A stretch of DNA of 64,000 bases, from contig VZSE01015292.1 in the NCBI GenBank assembly GCA_013398275.1, positions 2,143,539 through 2,207,538 of the forward strand, read 5' to 3'. The stretch's first letter is position 1; every line of letters begins with the position of its first letter. Below the pieces are notes generated by a model, which did no database searches, was not told the DNA's origin, and was given only the letters and a program-made list of their open reading frames with translations. The translations under genes and the position numbers were made by a program. This DNA is from Promerops cafer (taxonomy: Eukaryota > Chordata > Aves > Passeriformes > Nectariniidae). Below, piece by piece: positions 26,584 to 38,045 of the stretch.

Positions 26584-28217
26584 AATGGATGGTCAGGCCC
26601 TCCAGAAAGAAGCAATTTCTTTCACCTTTTGTGTGAAGAGCTGCTTTGTCCATGTGTCAGAAAGGGTTCTGGCTGCCTTGCAGGAGTTGAGAGCAAACAC
26701 ACCAAGCAAACACACCTTGCTGGCCATTTGCAGTGGCTGGAGGCAGCATCACTGCACCCTGATGGGGTGGCACAGCACATCCCTCTGCCATAACCACTTA
26801 CTTCCTTGGAGAAGATGGGCTGAAAATGGTATTTAACATTGTTGATGACAATTTTTCCAGATTTATTACCTGTTTTTTGTTCACTGTTTGGCTGCCTGCT
26901 CCCCTTCCATCTGCCAGCCCTGTAATCCACCTCCTCTTATCTCAGCACAGTTCTCTCCACCTCTTGCTCATTTTCATTTTATTGCCTAGCTAATCTCATC
27001 CTCCTGCTTTTCCTGACACCACTCCCTCCTCCCCATCTGTGGAGATTAAATCACTGCTCCTTTTGTCTGATGCCACTCAACATTCCCCCATTTCACTCAG
27101 GCTTTGGGACGCTTCCAGGCACTTTTGCTGTTGTTGCACACATCCGTTTTCCTGGCACAAAAAGGCCCATCAGCATCTGATGGGAGCCTTAGCGAGTCCT
27201 CGTTTCAACCAGTTCTCAGAGATGTCCTGAATCTGAAATGGAGCCGAGCTCAGCCTGCCCAGTGCAGCAGAGCCAGGTGAGTGTCTGGAACACCAGGACC
27301 ATCAGCAGGATGCTCAGGGCAGCTCTGCAGTGCTGACAGAGCCTGGCACCTGAACATAAGCTGAGAAAATTCTAGACCAAAGGCGTGGGCTAGGAAATCT
27401 CCAAGCTCTCAAAACGTGAAGTTTTGGAAGTGGTTTCTCATTTTGTTGGTGATGTATCAGTGCAGTCAACCATCTTCCCTATTTACAACCTGTCAGGGTT
27501 CGTGGCCTCAACACTTTTATTCTACGTGCTGCTGAGAGCTGCTGAGGGTTTGGGGTCAAGCCTGAACAGCCTCCCTGTTCCAGGGTGTTTAGGTCATTCT
27601 GGTTTGGGGTCACAACCACGGGTAGGCACACTGGATTTTCATGCCACGTGTTTCTGGCACCCTTCCACCTTCCCACAGTGCTGGAGACTCTTAGCAGTAC
27701 TTCCTGCACCTGTGGGATTGTGCAAGGCCACTGAAGGTGGTGCTGCTCGTGTGGGCTCAGGGCTGGAACCAGCAGAGCCTTTAACTCCCCAGCAAGCCCC
27801 AGACTACTTCAAACTGTGTTTCATTCCCTCACAGGACTCCTCGCAGCTGCCACTCGCTGTTCCTCCCTGCTCTGAGCTCCCCAGTGTGTTCGCTGCCAGA
27901 ACAAATCCTAAAGTCTTGGTTCTAATAATCCCACTCCAACTACATGGGAGATGGTCCCCTTAGCAAGGACTCCTGCTGTCTGGCCCTAATCATTGAGTTT
28001 AGACGTTCATTTTTATTCTGTTTTACTTCTTGCCTTAATCTCAACTTGCAATGCCAACCACGGTGCATTTGCTGTATCTCCCCTCACCACCTTAATCTGC
28101 CAGCGTGTTTTAAATTAGTTTAAAGAGTATGAGAGCTAAAAAATAAAAAAAAAAAAAAAACAAACCAGGCAGCTTCAGCTGAAAGCCAGCAGCATGCCTT
28201 TAAAAATAGAGCAGCAG
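26584..28217. other. Intergenic, no gene recognised
   Basis: Contains a 179-codon open stretch at 27424-27963 (plus) without domain or signal features; its first codon is TTG, not ATG. A CAG|GTGAGT donor occurs near 27276 with a possible acceptor (ccagttctcag) 60 bp upstream, too weak to call an exon. Confidence 0.5.
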
Positions 28218-28465
28218 CCCTGCGCGAGGTGCCGAGCAAGTGGGTGCACGGGCGGGGAGCTGCAGAGGCTCTGTTTAAACAGAAGGTAAATAAGTGGCTG
28301 GGGGAGCTGCAGTTCATCTTGTTCCCTTACGTGTTGCCCAGATAATGCAGCAGATCTTCAGGCAGGCTGGTTCTAAAAATGGGCAGAGCTCTTGGGTTTC
28401 ACGGGGTGCCGCTCGGGCTGCCGCTGTCCGGCCGTCCGCGGGAGCGCGCCAGGGAAGTGGCGTTT
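28218..28465. promoter_or_regulatory. CpG-dense patch
   Basis: Two CpG clusters: CTGCGCGAGGTGCCGAG at about 28220 and a denser one at 28400-28465 (GCCGCTCGGGCTGCCGCTG, then CCGGCCGTCCGCGGGAGCG). This is a local contrast to the CpG-poor surroundings. It may be an unmethylated enhancer or an unannotated promoter. No coding exon was identified. A 16-bp A run lies just left, at 28145-28160. Confidence 0.4.
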
Positions 28466-31400
28466 GGTGCTCCAAACCAGCAGCAGTGCCCAGCCCTTGG
28501 CACTGCTGCTTTATGAGGAGGACTTTTGCAGTGAAGGTTTTGTGACTTTATACCGTGGTGCCCCATGCAAAAGTTGCTGCCTGTAAATCCCTGGGGTCGG
28601 GCAGTGTTTTGTTAAAATTCCCTTTCCTGCTGTGGTTGACCTGTGAAAACAGCAATCATCTGACAGTTACAGCAGCACTTAATTAGTAATTCAGGATTAA
28701 AGTGGGCTGTCCAGTGAGTAATTTTACAGGAGCAGAGTTTAGGATTGAAGCTAGCTTAATATAACAATTGTCTTGAAAGCCTCCTTGGCATTTTAATGGT
28801 GTTTTTCTTTGGTCTAAATATATATGAGAAGTTGAGAGGATGTTTAAATCTGAGCAGGATATAAAAGGGACCAAGAGAAAGACTGAAAGGTCTTGTCCAA
28901 ACTCCACCCAGTTGCGTGAGCCCATGGCTTCCCTAGGACAGGGCATCATCCCAGGGAGCTGCACCAGTCACCATTGCTCTCACTGCTCCAGGATGAGCAT
29001 TAGTATCTTTACCTTCCTTGTCACCCTCCTCTCTCCTGCCTAGCTGAGCTCAGCTCAGCTCTGCAAAGGACAAGTATTTGTTACCCTTCAGTGGCTGCAG
29101 CAATGGCCAACCAGCCCTTCCTTGCTCCCAAGGATTGAGCATATGTTGCTCACTGGAATGGAGAATTCTCAGTTTTTTCCTAAATGAGTTTTCTCAGGCT
29201 GTCCCCATTCAGCAAATTCAGGAGAGAAAGGGCAGCAGTGCCCCTTGGCCAGACCATGGCAAGCACTTCTGTTCTCCTACAGGAGAAGGCAGAGTGCAGC
29301 CTTCCCCATGGCAATAGAGTGATTCCCTGTAGGGTGAATTGTTGCTTACAAGGTTAATTAGCTGTAGAAAATGAGCTAGAATACTTGGGAGTAATGAATC
29401 ATAATGAATCATTATATTTGAGGAGTGACAAATTAAATTCATGCATGTTTTGGACTACTTGTTTTAGTCAGAATGGAAAATAGTGCTATGCTTTCATCTG
29501 CTGTTCTGCTTTCATGTCAAGATGTCAGGAGATAAATCAATATGGCCAGAGCTTGTAAAGTCTGGCAGTGCTTGATTGCATGATGTTTAATCTCTCTCCT
29601 GGGTCCTTGAGCTGGGCTAGGAGCAGGACCTCCTCTGGAATCAATACTTTTGCTTCCACCTTCAACAAGAGGGATTTTGATCTGTTACTGAGAAAACATG
29701 AAGCTTCCTAAGCTAAAAGAGAGAGAAAAAAAAAAGTTGTGATGTCCTAACACCATGAGTGGTAGTGTCCTCTGGCAGCTCTGATTGAGGTGTAGCACCC
29801 TCATCTAGGGAAGTACATTAAATTATAGCTCCACATCCCACACCAAGGTGAGTCAGGGGACCTCTTGGTAGCAAGATTCATGAGATCCTTCAGCTCCTGC
29901 TGCCCCCAGAAGAATCTCTGGGGTTTTTCTGTGTAATTAGACCAAGCAACATAGCAAGCTGAGGAGCAGACAGGCATTGTAAGCCCTGAAATACATGGAA
30001 AGCAAGGATAAGCAAGCTGCTCCTACCTGGGAGATGGCTGCTGGAATCCCAATGTAAGATGAAGGACACTGTGAAAAAGAGGATCTTGATGAGAAGAATT
30101 CATTCTTAGTCCCCTTCAAGAATTATAATATGTCCCTGGGTGAGCTGAAGCCTGGCACAAGCTGCTGTGCTTGATTTGGGTTTTTTGGTGTGGTACCAAG
30201 GTTCAGCTGGTTCAAGGCTGGAGGAGCTGTGAGCAGTGGGAGGATTTGAATTCACAGCCTTCCTTTTAAATATATCAGTGGTTCCAGAAGGGCAAGTGGG
30301 ACTGCTGCTGATTCAGTTCTTTGCTGGATTGATGCCTCTGGAAGTGTTTGGAGAGATTTGACAAATCTTTCTGTCTGTTGAAGGTTCCCATGGCATTAGC
30401 TGTTTGTCACCACTGGGAGAAAACATCTTTCTCATCACCTCAGAACAAAGAGCACTTTGGGGCTCGAAGACAGAAGGTACCAACTGGCACTTAGTTTTGC
30501 TATTAATTATATGTCAAAACCTAATATAAGTTAGGCCCAAATTAGTGCATTTCTCCAGATGTTTTCACAGTTGTCCTGCCTGCAGCCCTGTGGGTTATGT
30601 TCTGAATTTTTAGGCACTCATTTTAGGTCCTTCTCACCTCCACTGACGTGGCTGCTCCTGGCATGGCTGGGTACAAACTCCCACTTACTCAGTGCTATAA
30701 GGCATCACTGACACAAAGTGGAAAATTCTCCTTGGTGTGCAGAGCTCTTTCAGGAGGCAGCCAGTGGGGTGACTACTTATATTCTTGCCCTGTGCTTGGA
30801 GATGTGGATTCATATACAATATCTTCTGTGAAAGCAGCTATTCTTGTTCTTGCCAGGCTGCTCTGAAGACCCATACAATGATGTTAATTGTAAGCCACAA
30901 GCTGGCTCTTATCTTCAAATTGTTTTTCTCTGACAATTTTAAGAAGAGCTCAGCATGTTCTCAGTAGGAGCTGATAGATGTTGAGCACTTCTGAAATCCT
31001 GCCAACTTCATTTAGGTTCCTAAACAGGAGCTGAGTGCTTTTGAACATATGATCCTAAGGGTCCATTTCATAACTCTACAGCTCTGTCCATAAAATCTCT
31101 TTCCTCTCTCCCTGTCCCCAGAATGCTCCAGGCAGCAGCAGTAACACCAGGAGCACCAGGCTAGTCGAGGCTTGAGTGATGTCTCAGTTAAGATGTCAGC
31201 TCAAGCCACACTGAGCAGAATTAAGTGACAGCAGTTAAAAAGTGCCTGTCTGCATCCTGTGTGCAGTAAGGTCCCCATCATCACTACCAGCAGCATGGAT
31301 TTATTTGAGATAGCTGTAATGGATTTTATATATGTACATGAAAACAATAATCTAGTGCAAATTCTGCCTTGTTTTTCAGAGTATTTCATTCCATGTTTCA

Positions 31401-31614
31401 GGCCATGTACACTGTATTTCTCAATGCTCTCAATTTCAGGATTCAAATTTTCTCCTAAGCAGATTCTTGGGGTGGATGTAATGAATATTTTGCAGTATTT
31501 GTGGGGCAGAGGCAGAGGGCAGACAGGCCTTTATCTGAAGCTTTTCCAGCAGAGTTAGTGCAAGGACAGCATCTGTTTTGGTGCTGTGAGGCTGACATCC
31601 TCTCCAGCAGCCTT
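28466..31614. other. Intergenic, no gene recognised
   Basis: Unique sequence. A 15-bp perfect inverted repeat ataatga-a-tcattat at 29401-29415 overlaps two TGAATCA words spaced 10 bp apart. Short open frames such as 30648-30866 and 31259-31558 (plus) show nothing recognisable. Confidence 0.5.
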
Positions 31615-31890
31615 GGCAGCGAGCGGAAGGACCACATGTCGAAAAATCTGGGGGGCCCAAACGCTGTGGACAAAAGTATGGCAAAGAATTTAAACATCAG
31701 CGAGCGGAGGGATGCTGGAGGGCCGGCGGGAGCGATTAGCACAGTGCTCTGGAATGTGGCGTTTCAATAGCGCTCCAGAAGGCTCTGCAGCCCCATTGAC
31801 CCGGGCGGCGTCAGGAGCGAGCGACGGGAACGCGCGGGGCTGTGCGCGCAGCAGAGCAGAGCCCCCCGCCCTGCCCACCGCGCCCCTCCT
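31615..31890. promoter_or_regulatory. CpG island-like element, possible unannotated promoter
   Basis: Roughly two dozen CpGs in about 275 bp, peaking at 31801-31860 (CCGGGCGGCGTC, GAGCGAGCGACGGGAACGCG, GTGCGCGCAG). GGAATGTGG (TEAD-like) precedes it near 31751, and a CCAAT box lies downstream at 31999-32003. Surrounding sequence is CpG-poor. It is the most promoter-like segment in the RBM38-distal half, and lies 1.5-3 kb upstream of the candidate plus-strand splice sites at 33362 and 34707. Overlapping open frames on both strands are composition effects. Confidence 0.45.
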
Positions 31891-33315
31891 CCTGCCCAGG
31901 GGGGCTCCTTTCCTCCACAGGAGTCAGGTGCACACCAGGTGCACTGCCAGAACCCCCTTGGCAGTCTGCAGCAGTGTCAGCTGCTCGCTTGCCCTGGGCC
32001 AATGCATTAAAAGCCACCTGTGGCCACGATCCAGCTGTTGCCAGCTGTGCAGTGGGGTGGGGTTTGCATGTTTTTCTCACGTTTGTCACTGTGGGGTTTG
32101 GGTGGTTTTATTCCACTGGTTTTGGTCTCTTTGGGAATGCACCCAGAGGGACTGAGCATGTGTCTGTGGTCGCATTCACTCGTTTCGTTTTGTTTCCTTT
32201 AAATTTTCCTTCCCCCATTTCAGATTTCTAGGTATATAAATCCAAGTGCGGAATGAATTGAAAATAAAGCTGGGTGGAAGGCCTGGCTGATGTGAACACA
32301 TGCTTTTTTAGTTGAGGTGGGAGAAGGATGCACTCATTCAAGCCCTCATCTGGGGCAGGGAATTCCCTGGCTTTTGTCTAAATATGGCATGCGAGAGCAG
32401 AGCACAGGCAGTGCAATGCTTCACTGAGTATTGTTTAAAAGGGAGCTTGGCACCGGCCAGCAAGTAGGATTCTTGTGAAAACATGGCACAAGGAGTTGTT
32501 TGACAGATTCTGACATAGCAAAGTCTTTACAAGAGGCAAAAAAAAAAAAAAAAAAAAAAAAAAAGGAAAAGAGAGAAACTGCAGAGTGCATGAAGCTAAA
32601 AGTATATTGTCTGCCTACAAAGATTGCAGAATAAAAGGTGCTTAGCACTGGGTTATACCCTGCATGCTCTGTGGGCCTGATCCTATCAGTGATCCAGGGC
32701 ACTGAGTTAAAAATCCACTCCTAATGATTGCCTCTCTCATCCAGGAGAGGACATGAAGAACAGTGAGAGCTGGGGAAGAGGCTGCTGTGGCTTGAACCCA
32801 CTAGCCAGAGTCTCTATCCCAGACCTGCCAGGTTGGATGGATCCATCCTCTGCCATCCAGTGTTCCACCCTGCAGGCATTTCACCAGCAGATCTTTGGAT
32901 GCAGCACCCAGTCCCAAGCAATCCTGTGGTCTGTGTAGGTGTCTCCTTTTTGCAAAGCTTATGCTGAGTTGTGGCTTTGAATCCCTGTTGCAGGAGTGGC
33001 CCGTGCCTGGAAGGAAACCCTCCTCCCTCTGCCTCTGCTGCATCTGGAGACATTGTGAGAACTTTGGTGCACAAAGGCCTTTGGACATCTCAGCAATGGA
33101 GAATTTTGTCTCCAAAATTCCTGGTCTGTTTTTGAAATATGGCCATTATGTGAATGTGTTTGAGGGTGGGAAGACTTATCCAGAGCTCAGCACTTCTAGA
33201 GGTCTCAGATGAGGACATGTCACTCGACGATTCTTCTACTGACAGCAGCTACTGAGCAGTCTGTGTGGCTCTTACAGAGGAGGACTTGGCTCAGCCTTCT
33301 CTAAATTTGCCTTGA
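31891..33315. other. Intergenic, no proven gene; 27-bp A tract
   Basis: Contains 27 consecutive A residues at 32538-32564. Just upstream of the candidate exon, a plus-strand frame ends in an acidic, serine-rich peptide (DEDMSLDDSSTDSSY, stop near 33245) in the same frame as the candidate spliced product; in-frame stops separate them. Confidence 0.45.
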
Positions 33316-33362
33316 ATGCAACATCCATGCTTGATCATAGCTGGAGCTTCCTCTCATCAAAG
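33316..33362 (+). other. Candidate 5' exon end (perfect splice donor)
   Basis: Sequence ending TCAAAG|GTAAGT is a full match to the vertebrate donor consensus. The exon start is unknown; the coordinates cover only the part open in the frame that continues into the exon at 34707 (15 codons plus two bases of a split codon). Joining here creates an AGA codon and keeps the frame. No protein family recognised. Confidence 0.22.
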
Positions 33363-33824
33363 GTAAGTCATTCTTCCTCTGGTTGGTTGTTTGGATGGTG
33401 TCTTGCAATGTAAACTGGAACGATTGGAGTAGTCTGTAATTAGCACATAGCCTCAGGCAGTTCTGCTGTTCCTGAAATGGAAGGCCTAAATTGTTCTGGT
33501 GCCACGGGATTGGTTTGGTGAGTGCTTTAACTGCTCTGCGTTTGTACTTGTGTCAGTGAAAGCTGCTCCCGAGGAGTGGTCTGGTATGGATCAGAAGCCA
33601 GGAGTCCAGATCCACTCCTGTGGGCATCTTCCAGTGAATCCAAAGGCTGATCCATCAGGTGTGCTGCCCATGAGATGCACTCCATGGCAAAGCAACAAAG
33701 GCCAGGAGTTTCTGTGTCATCTTAGCAAAGCTCAGGGGAGAGCAAAGGCACGGGAGCACTCCCCCACCCTTTTTGAGCATTTCAGCTGATGCTGTTAATT
33801 GTAATGGAACTGCTGCAAATATTT

Positions 33825-34235
33825 CAGAAAGCAAATATTGGGTGTCCCTTTTTTTTTCCTTTTAAGTAGAAGAATCAGCCACCTGCCACTCACTTGGTCA
33901 CCTCAACAAAACTGGGAAGCAGGAGGATGGCACGTGCCCTGCTCTGGCTGGGCCCAAACACCCAGTGTCCAAGTGATCTGCATCTGGGTGCTGGGTTTTT
34001 TTTCTTTATCTTTTTTGTTGTTGTTGTTTNCAGAAAGCAAATATTGGGTGTCCCCATCCAGCAGAAAATAAGTAGAAGAATCAGCCACCTGCCACTCACT
34101 TGGTCACCTCAACAAAACTGGGAAGCAGGAGGATGGCACGTGCCCTGCTCTGGCTGGGCCCAAACACCCAGTGTCCAAGTGATCTGCATCTGGGTGCTGG
34201 GTTTTTTTTCTTTATCTTTTTTGTTGTTGTTGTTT
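33825..34235. repeat. 205-bp direct duplication around a single N (likely assembly artefact)
   Basis: Copy one is 33825-34029 and copy two is 34031-34235, with N at 34030 at the exact junction. Both start cagaaagcaaatattgggtg and end in ttttttgttgttgttgttt. They are near identical except for about 20 bp after GGGTGTCCC, where copy one has T-rich sequence and copy two has catccagcagaaaat. A one-base gap between overlapping contig ends would give this pattern. A genuine recent tandem duplication is less likely. Confidence 0.9.
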
Positions 34236-34706
34236 TTAGCCTTCTAAAAACAAACTTCAGATTGGTCAGCTGGAAGTGATCTCATCGCATTACAGATTTG
34301 CTTTCCTGGGAAACTAAACTCTTCTGGTGTAATGATGGGAAAGTCTCACCTTCCTTTTTTTAAATATTCTTCTAACCAAAGTTCTATTGAAATTAGCTTG
34401 GCAGGGCAACAGTTCAGAAACAAAGACACAAAAGAAAACCCTTTGTTACTATTAGGTTTTTTATTCTATTTATTGTCTTACCAATCTCATGATTTTGGGG
34501 AGATGGCAAGTGATTTTTGAATCTTTATTGACACATATCCAAACTTATAGAGAAGGATACATTTTACTAATACAGAAGTCTGTTTGTCCCACTGCCAGCA
34601 AAAAAATAGAGACAAACCCCAATAATTAATTATTGCACTGTCTTTTGTTGTTGTCTTTGAGCTGCAACACTGTCTGCTCACTCCTACTCTTTTTTCTGCC
34701 TCTTAG

Positions 34707-34824
34707 AAATTCTTTGCAGGAAGTGGAAGCCCAGCTCAGTGAACCCAGTGCAGTATCACTGTACTCAAGTGAGGATGGGCTTGGCTCCTCTTCAGAGGGA
34801 TCTTTTACTGAGTGCTCAGTGTGA
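34707..34824 (+). other. Candidate terminal coding exon of an unknown spliced gene
   Basis: A long pyrimidine tract (ctcctactcttttttctgcc) and TCTTAG precede 118 nt that read, after completing a split codon, as 38 residues and a stop. The peptide starts NSLQEVEAQLSEPSAVSLYS and ends GSSSEGSFTECSV; it is acidic and serine-rich, unlike the random frames nearby. The acceptor phase fits the donor at 33362. It could equally be a non-coding exon or chance. No AATAAA is seen soon downstream, which weakens the terminal-exon reading. Confidence 0.25.
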
Positions 34825-37565
34825 TGTGACAAAGCAGGGACGTGTGCCATGGATGTGGTGCTTCCAAAACTCCTCCTTCTACCTTGATTAAACTCGAGGG
34901 CAGTTACCCTTGCCAGGGTGATGAGCACTGCCAATGTGCATCTTGTTTACAGCTGTGCTCATTTTTTTACCTTGTTTTCCCATTTTGCACTAGGACAAAA
35001 CTCTTCTGCTTTATGCCATGGATAAAATCCATTTTAAATACCAAGTTTCTCATGTTTTGCCACAGGAGCCGTGGGATTCAGAACGTTGTGTTTCAGGCTG
35101 GCACAGTTGCTCACATGTGCAAAGTGATGCCCAGGGCCCTGGAGACCTGCAAGATCTCACTGTCAGTGCAGGGAAGCTTTGGATGGGGCCAGTAGGAACT
35201 AAAAAGATTTATTATGGGACTATTTTATTGTGCTAGGAACAAGAATTTACTGTCTGGTGTGAGTGGGCTTTAGACGCTGCTGTAAATTTCAGATGAAAAT
35301 TTCACAGCATTTGCCATCCCATTTTGCCCTATTTTATTTTCCATGTTTTGTTTTCATTTCTAGTGTCTGCTTTATTCTGAATTCTGATAAATTTAGAAAG
35401 TCTTATTTTAAAAAACAAACAAATAACCATACCACATTTTGGCAAAAAATATTTGGGTAAACATTTTTATTTTACCAATTTCCCAATTGCCTATAGCAGT
35501 CACTTTAAAAAATGGCTGCATCTAACCAATTTTAATTAAAAATATCCTGTTTCTTTTTTTCTCTCTGTTTTTTTTTTTTTTTTTTCCTTTTTTTTTTCCT
35601 TCCTTCACAAGAAGCAGGTCAGATTTCAGAGAAACTTTAGCAGGAAAAATGCACATCAGCACCCTGAGATATTTCCATGTTTGGCTTTGAATCTGTCAGT
35701 TTTACATGGAGAAAAAAAATATGTTGTGAATTTTCTGGTTCAGACACTTTGTAGTTTGGTGGTTTGAATGCACTGAGGACAGGAGCTTTTCTCCCTGGTC
35801 ATTCCTGCCTCCACCCTGTGTTTTACCCCTCACTCTGTGCCCTGGCAGCCTGCTGGCTTCCTCCTTTTTTCTCTGGATAATCTTCTTCCCTCTTTTTTTT
35901 TGCCAAAAATGACACGAAAGTCTGTTTCTGTTGATTATGACACGAGGCTGAGCTTTTCTTTGCCGAGGACTCACCGCTCGCCTCTGAAGCCATCGGTGGA
36001 CAACGGTGGGACACCAGACCCAGCTCCTTGTTGCTGTGATTCCAGGACTGGCATGGGATTCCACCTGGAATCCAGGTTCCTGGGAGGGGTGGCCCTGCAG
36101 GCAGAGCCAGGGCGAGGCTCCCACAGGCTGATCCCATTCCTGCAGCAGCCCACCTGTTCTCCGCTGTGCTGGAATATCAGCCGGAGCCTTGGCTCTGTTG
36201 TTTCAGGCTGCAAGGGGTGATGTTTAATCCCTCTATTCAGTGTTTCCAGGAACAGGAGGAGAAGCATACGGCATATGCTCACCTCGGCTCCCAGGAGGGG
36301 TGGGGGAGTGTCCCAGCAGCTGCTGGGGTGATCCTTGTCCTTCTGTCCTTCCACAGCCATGTCTGAAAGGTGTGTTCAGGGTGCCTGGGCGTCACCCCAT
36401 GAGAGCTTCACGAGCAGGTGGTGTCCCTTCCTCCCCTCTGCAGCCAACAGGGGCATGGACAAGGGTGTCACAGGGCAGAGGGACTGGAGGAGGGACTCCG
36501 TCCCGTCCTGGTTTTCCTTCAGCTGGATCAGTTCCACAGCAGGGCTGGGAGCACCTCAAAGGCACAGGTTCTCCCTTCCTGGTCACAGTGGGGCTTTTGG
36601 GGTATGGCTGTGTTGGGTGTTTGGAAGTTTGTTGGATTAAGGACTCCTGTTTGACCAAAGCAGGTCTCTGGTGAGATCTGGATGCAGCTTTGGTCTCAAA
36701 GCACACGAGATATCTGCAGCAGTAGAGCGGGGGGAGCAGGCTGAGTGCTGAGCTCCTGGATCCTGCAGCTCCCCATGTCTGCCCTTGTCACCAAATCTCC
36801 AGCACATCCATCCTTGATGTCCTGCCATTGCTCATTGCCTGACCCTCATTCTGACCCAGCTGCAGCCAACAGGAACACTGTCCTCGCTGGCATAGCTGGC
36901 ACCTCGTCTTCTCCCTTCTCTTGTTCCCTCCTGTGTCCCCTCCTGCCCACCCTGCTCTCGCTGCCTCGCCTGCTCTGGGCACCATCTGCTGAGTTTGGGG
37001 CTGTCTCATCTCACCAACTGTCGTTTGTCCTGGCTGTGGGGGAAATGTGCTCACGTTTTGCATCAAAGGACCCCTCAACCCCTCTCTTTGTGGACCAGCC
37101 GGGCTGTCGGAGAGGAGCCAAGCAGTTGGCACTCAGTAAGCAACGAGCATTAATAAAAGCATTACAGTGAGGTTAGAGCCTCATTAAAGTACTGCTAACG
37201 AACCGTCTGCCTTCCAGAAGTATGAAATTTTAGCTAACACTTCCTCCTTCTAATTTTATGTATATTTGAATCTTTCTGGGCAGGCAATATTCATTTCTCC
37301 AGGCTGCTACAGCATAAACAGAGCCCGTTTCAGAGGAGCTGCTCTGCAAGTGCCTTTGGGTGCTGTCTCCGATGCTGCAGTCTCATCAGACACGGTGCAG
37401 AACCTCTGGGCAGCCCCTCTGTGCGGTCATGGCAGTGTCCTGGAGCTCACTGGGCATAAACCCCAGCACTCCCGGGTGCACAGCAGCACTGGGGGCTGTG
37501 GGATGAAGGCGAGCTCTGGACACACCGCTCCCAGCCCTGCCACTGCTGCCGGCGCCCTTTGCCAG
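34825..37565. other. Intergenic, no gene recognised; T-rich tract
   Basis: A pyrimidine-rich tract at about 35551-35607 includes 18 consecutive T residues (35568-35585). Open frames at 35702-36360 and 36240-37170 on both strands overlap one another without recognisable domains and are treated as composition effects. Confidence 0.5.
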
Positions 37566-38045
37566 GTGTGTTTTGGGGGACAGAGACCCCACAGCCCGTG
37601 TGCGGGAGCGGCAGCGCCCCGAGGTCTACGAGCAGCCCCTGAGCTTTGCTGCTGGGGACCGGCACCGATGCGGCTCGGCCAAGTGTCCCCGGAGCCAGCA
37701 GGGATTTGTACACCAGGGGGGTTGCTCTGGGTGCCCCCCAGCCTCCCCAGCACCCCCAGGGCTGGCTCCAGGTGGTGCTGCTGGCTCCCCACGCTCCCCC
37801 CGGGCTGCGGCAGACACCCGACTGCCCGCGCAGCCCATTGTAAAGCAAATTAATTCTCCCCCGCGCCGAGGAATAGCCGTGCTCTCGGGGAGGCTTGGCA
37901 GCGGCAGTGAGGAAAGCAGCTGCTCCGAGGCTCACAGCCCCTTTTTTATTTCATTTGCCTGGTTTTAGCAGCGTGTGAGGGGCACGTGAGCCGCGGGGAC
38001 ATCTCGCTGGCCGGAATGCTGAGGCTGCCCGGGGTGAGCTCACGG
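37566..38045. promoter_or_regulatory. GC-rich, CpG-dense patch with embedded AT-rich core
   Basis: CpG-dense sequence (for example GTGTGCGGGAGCGGCAGCG, GGACCGGCACCGATGCGGC, CCCGCGCCGAGG) surrounds an AT-rich core, CCCATTGTAAAGCAAATTAA at 37836-37855, with SOX-like CATTGT and homeodomain-like AATTAATT. This contrast is typical of conserved enhancers. Several frames on both strands are open across the patch because of composition; none is recognisable. Confidence 0.35.

Noticed and set aside
27215..27276. Possible 62-nt plus-strand exon ending at CAG|GTGAGT
   Set aside because: The acceptor is weak, the frame stops at once, and no partner exon was found.
37266..37968. 195-aa and other open frames in the CpG patch
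   Set aside because: Open on both strands because of composition; Pro/Gly/Ala-rich without family features.
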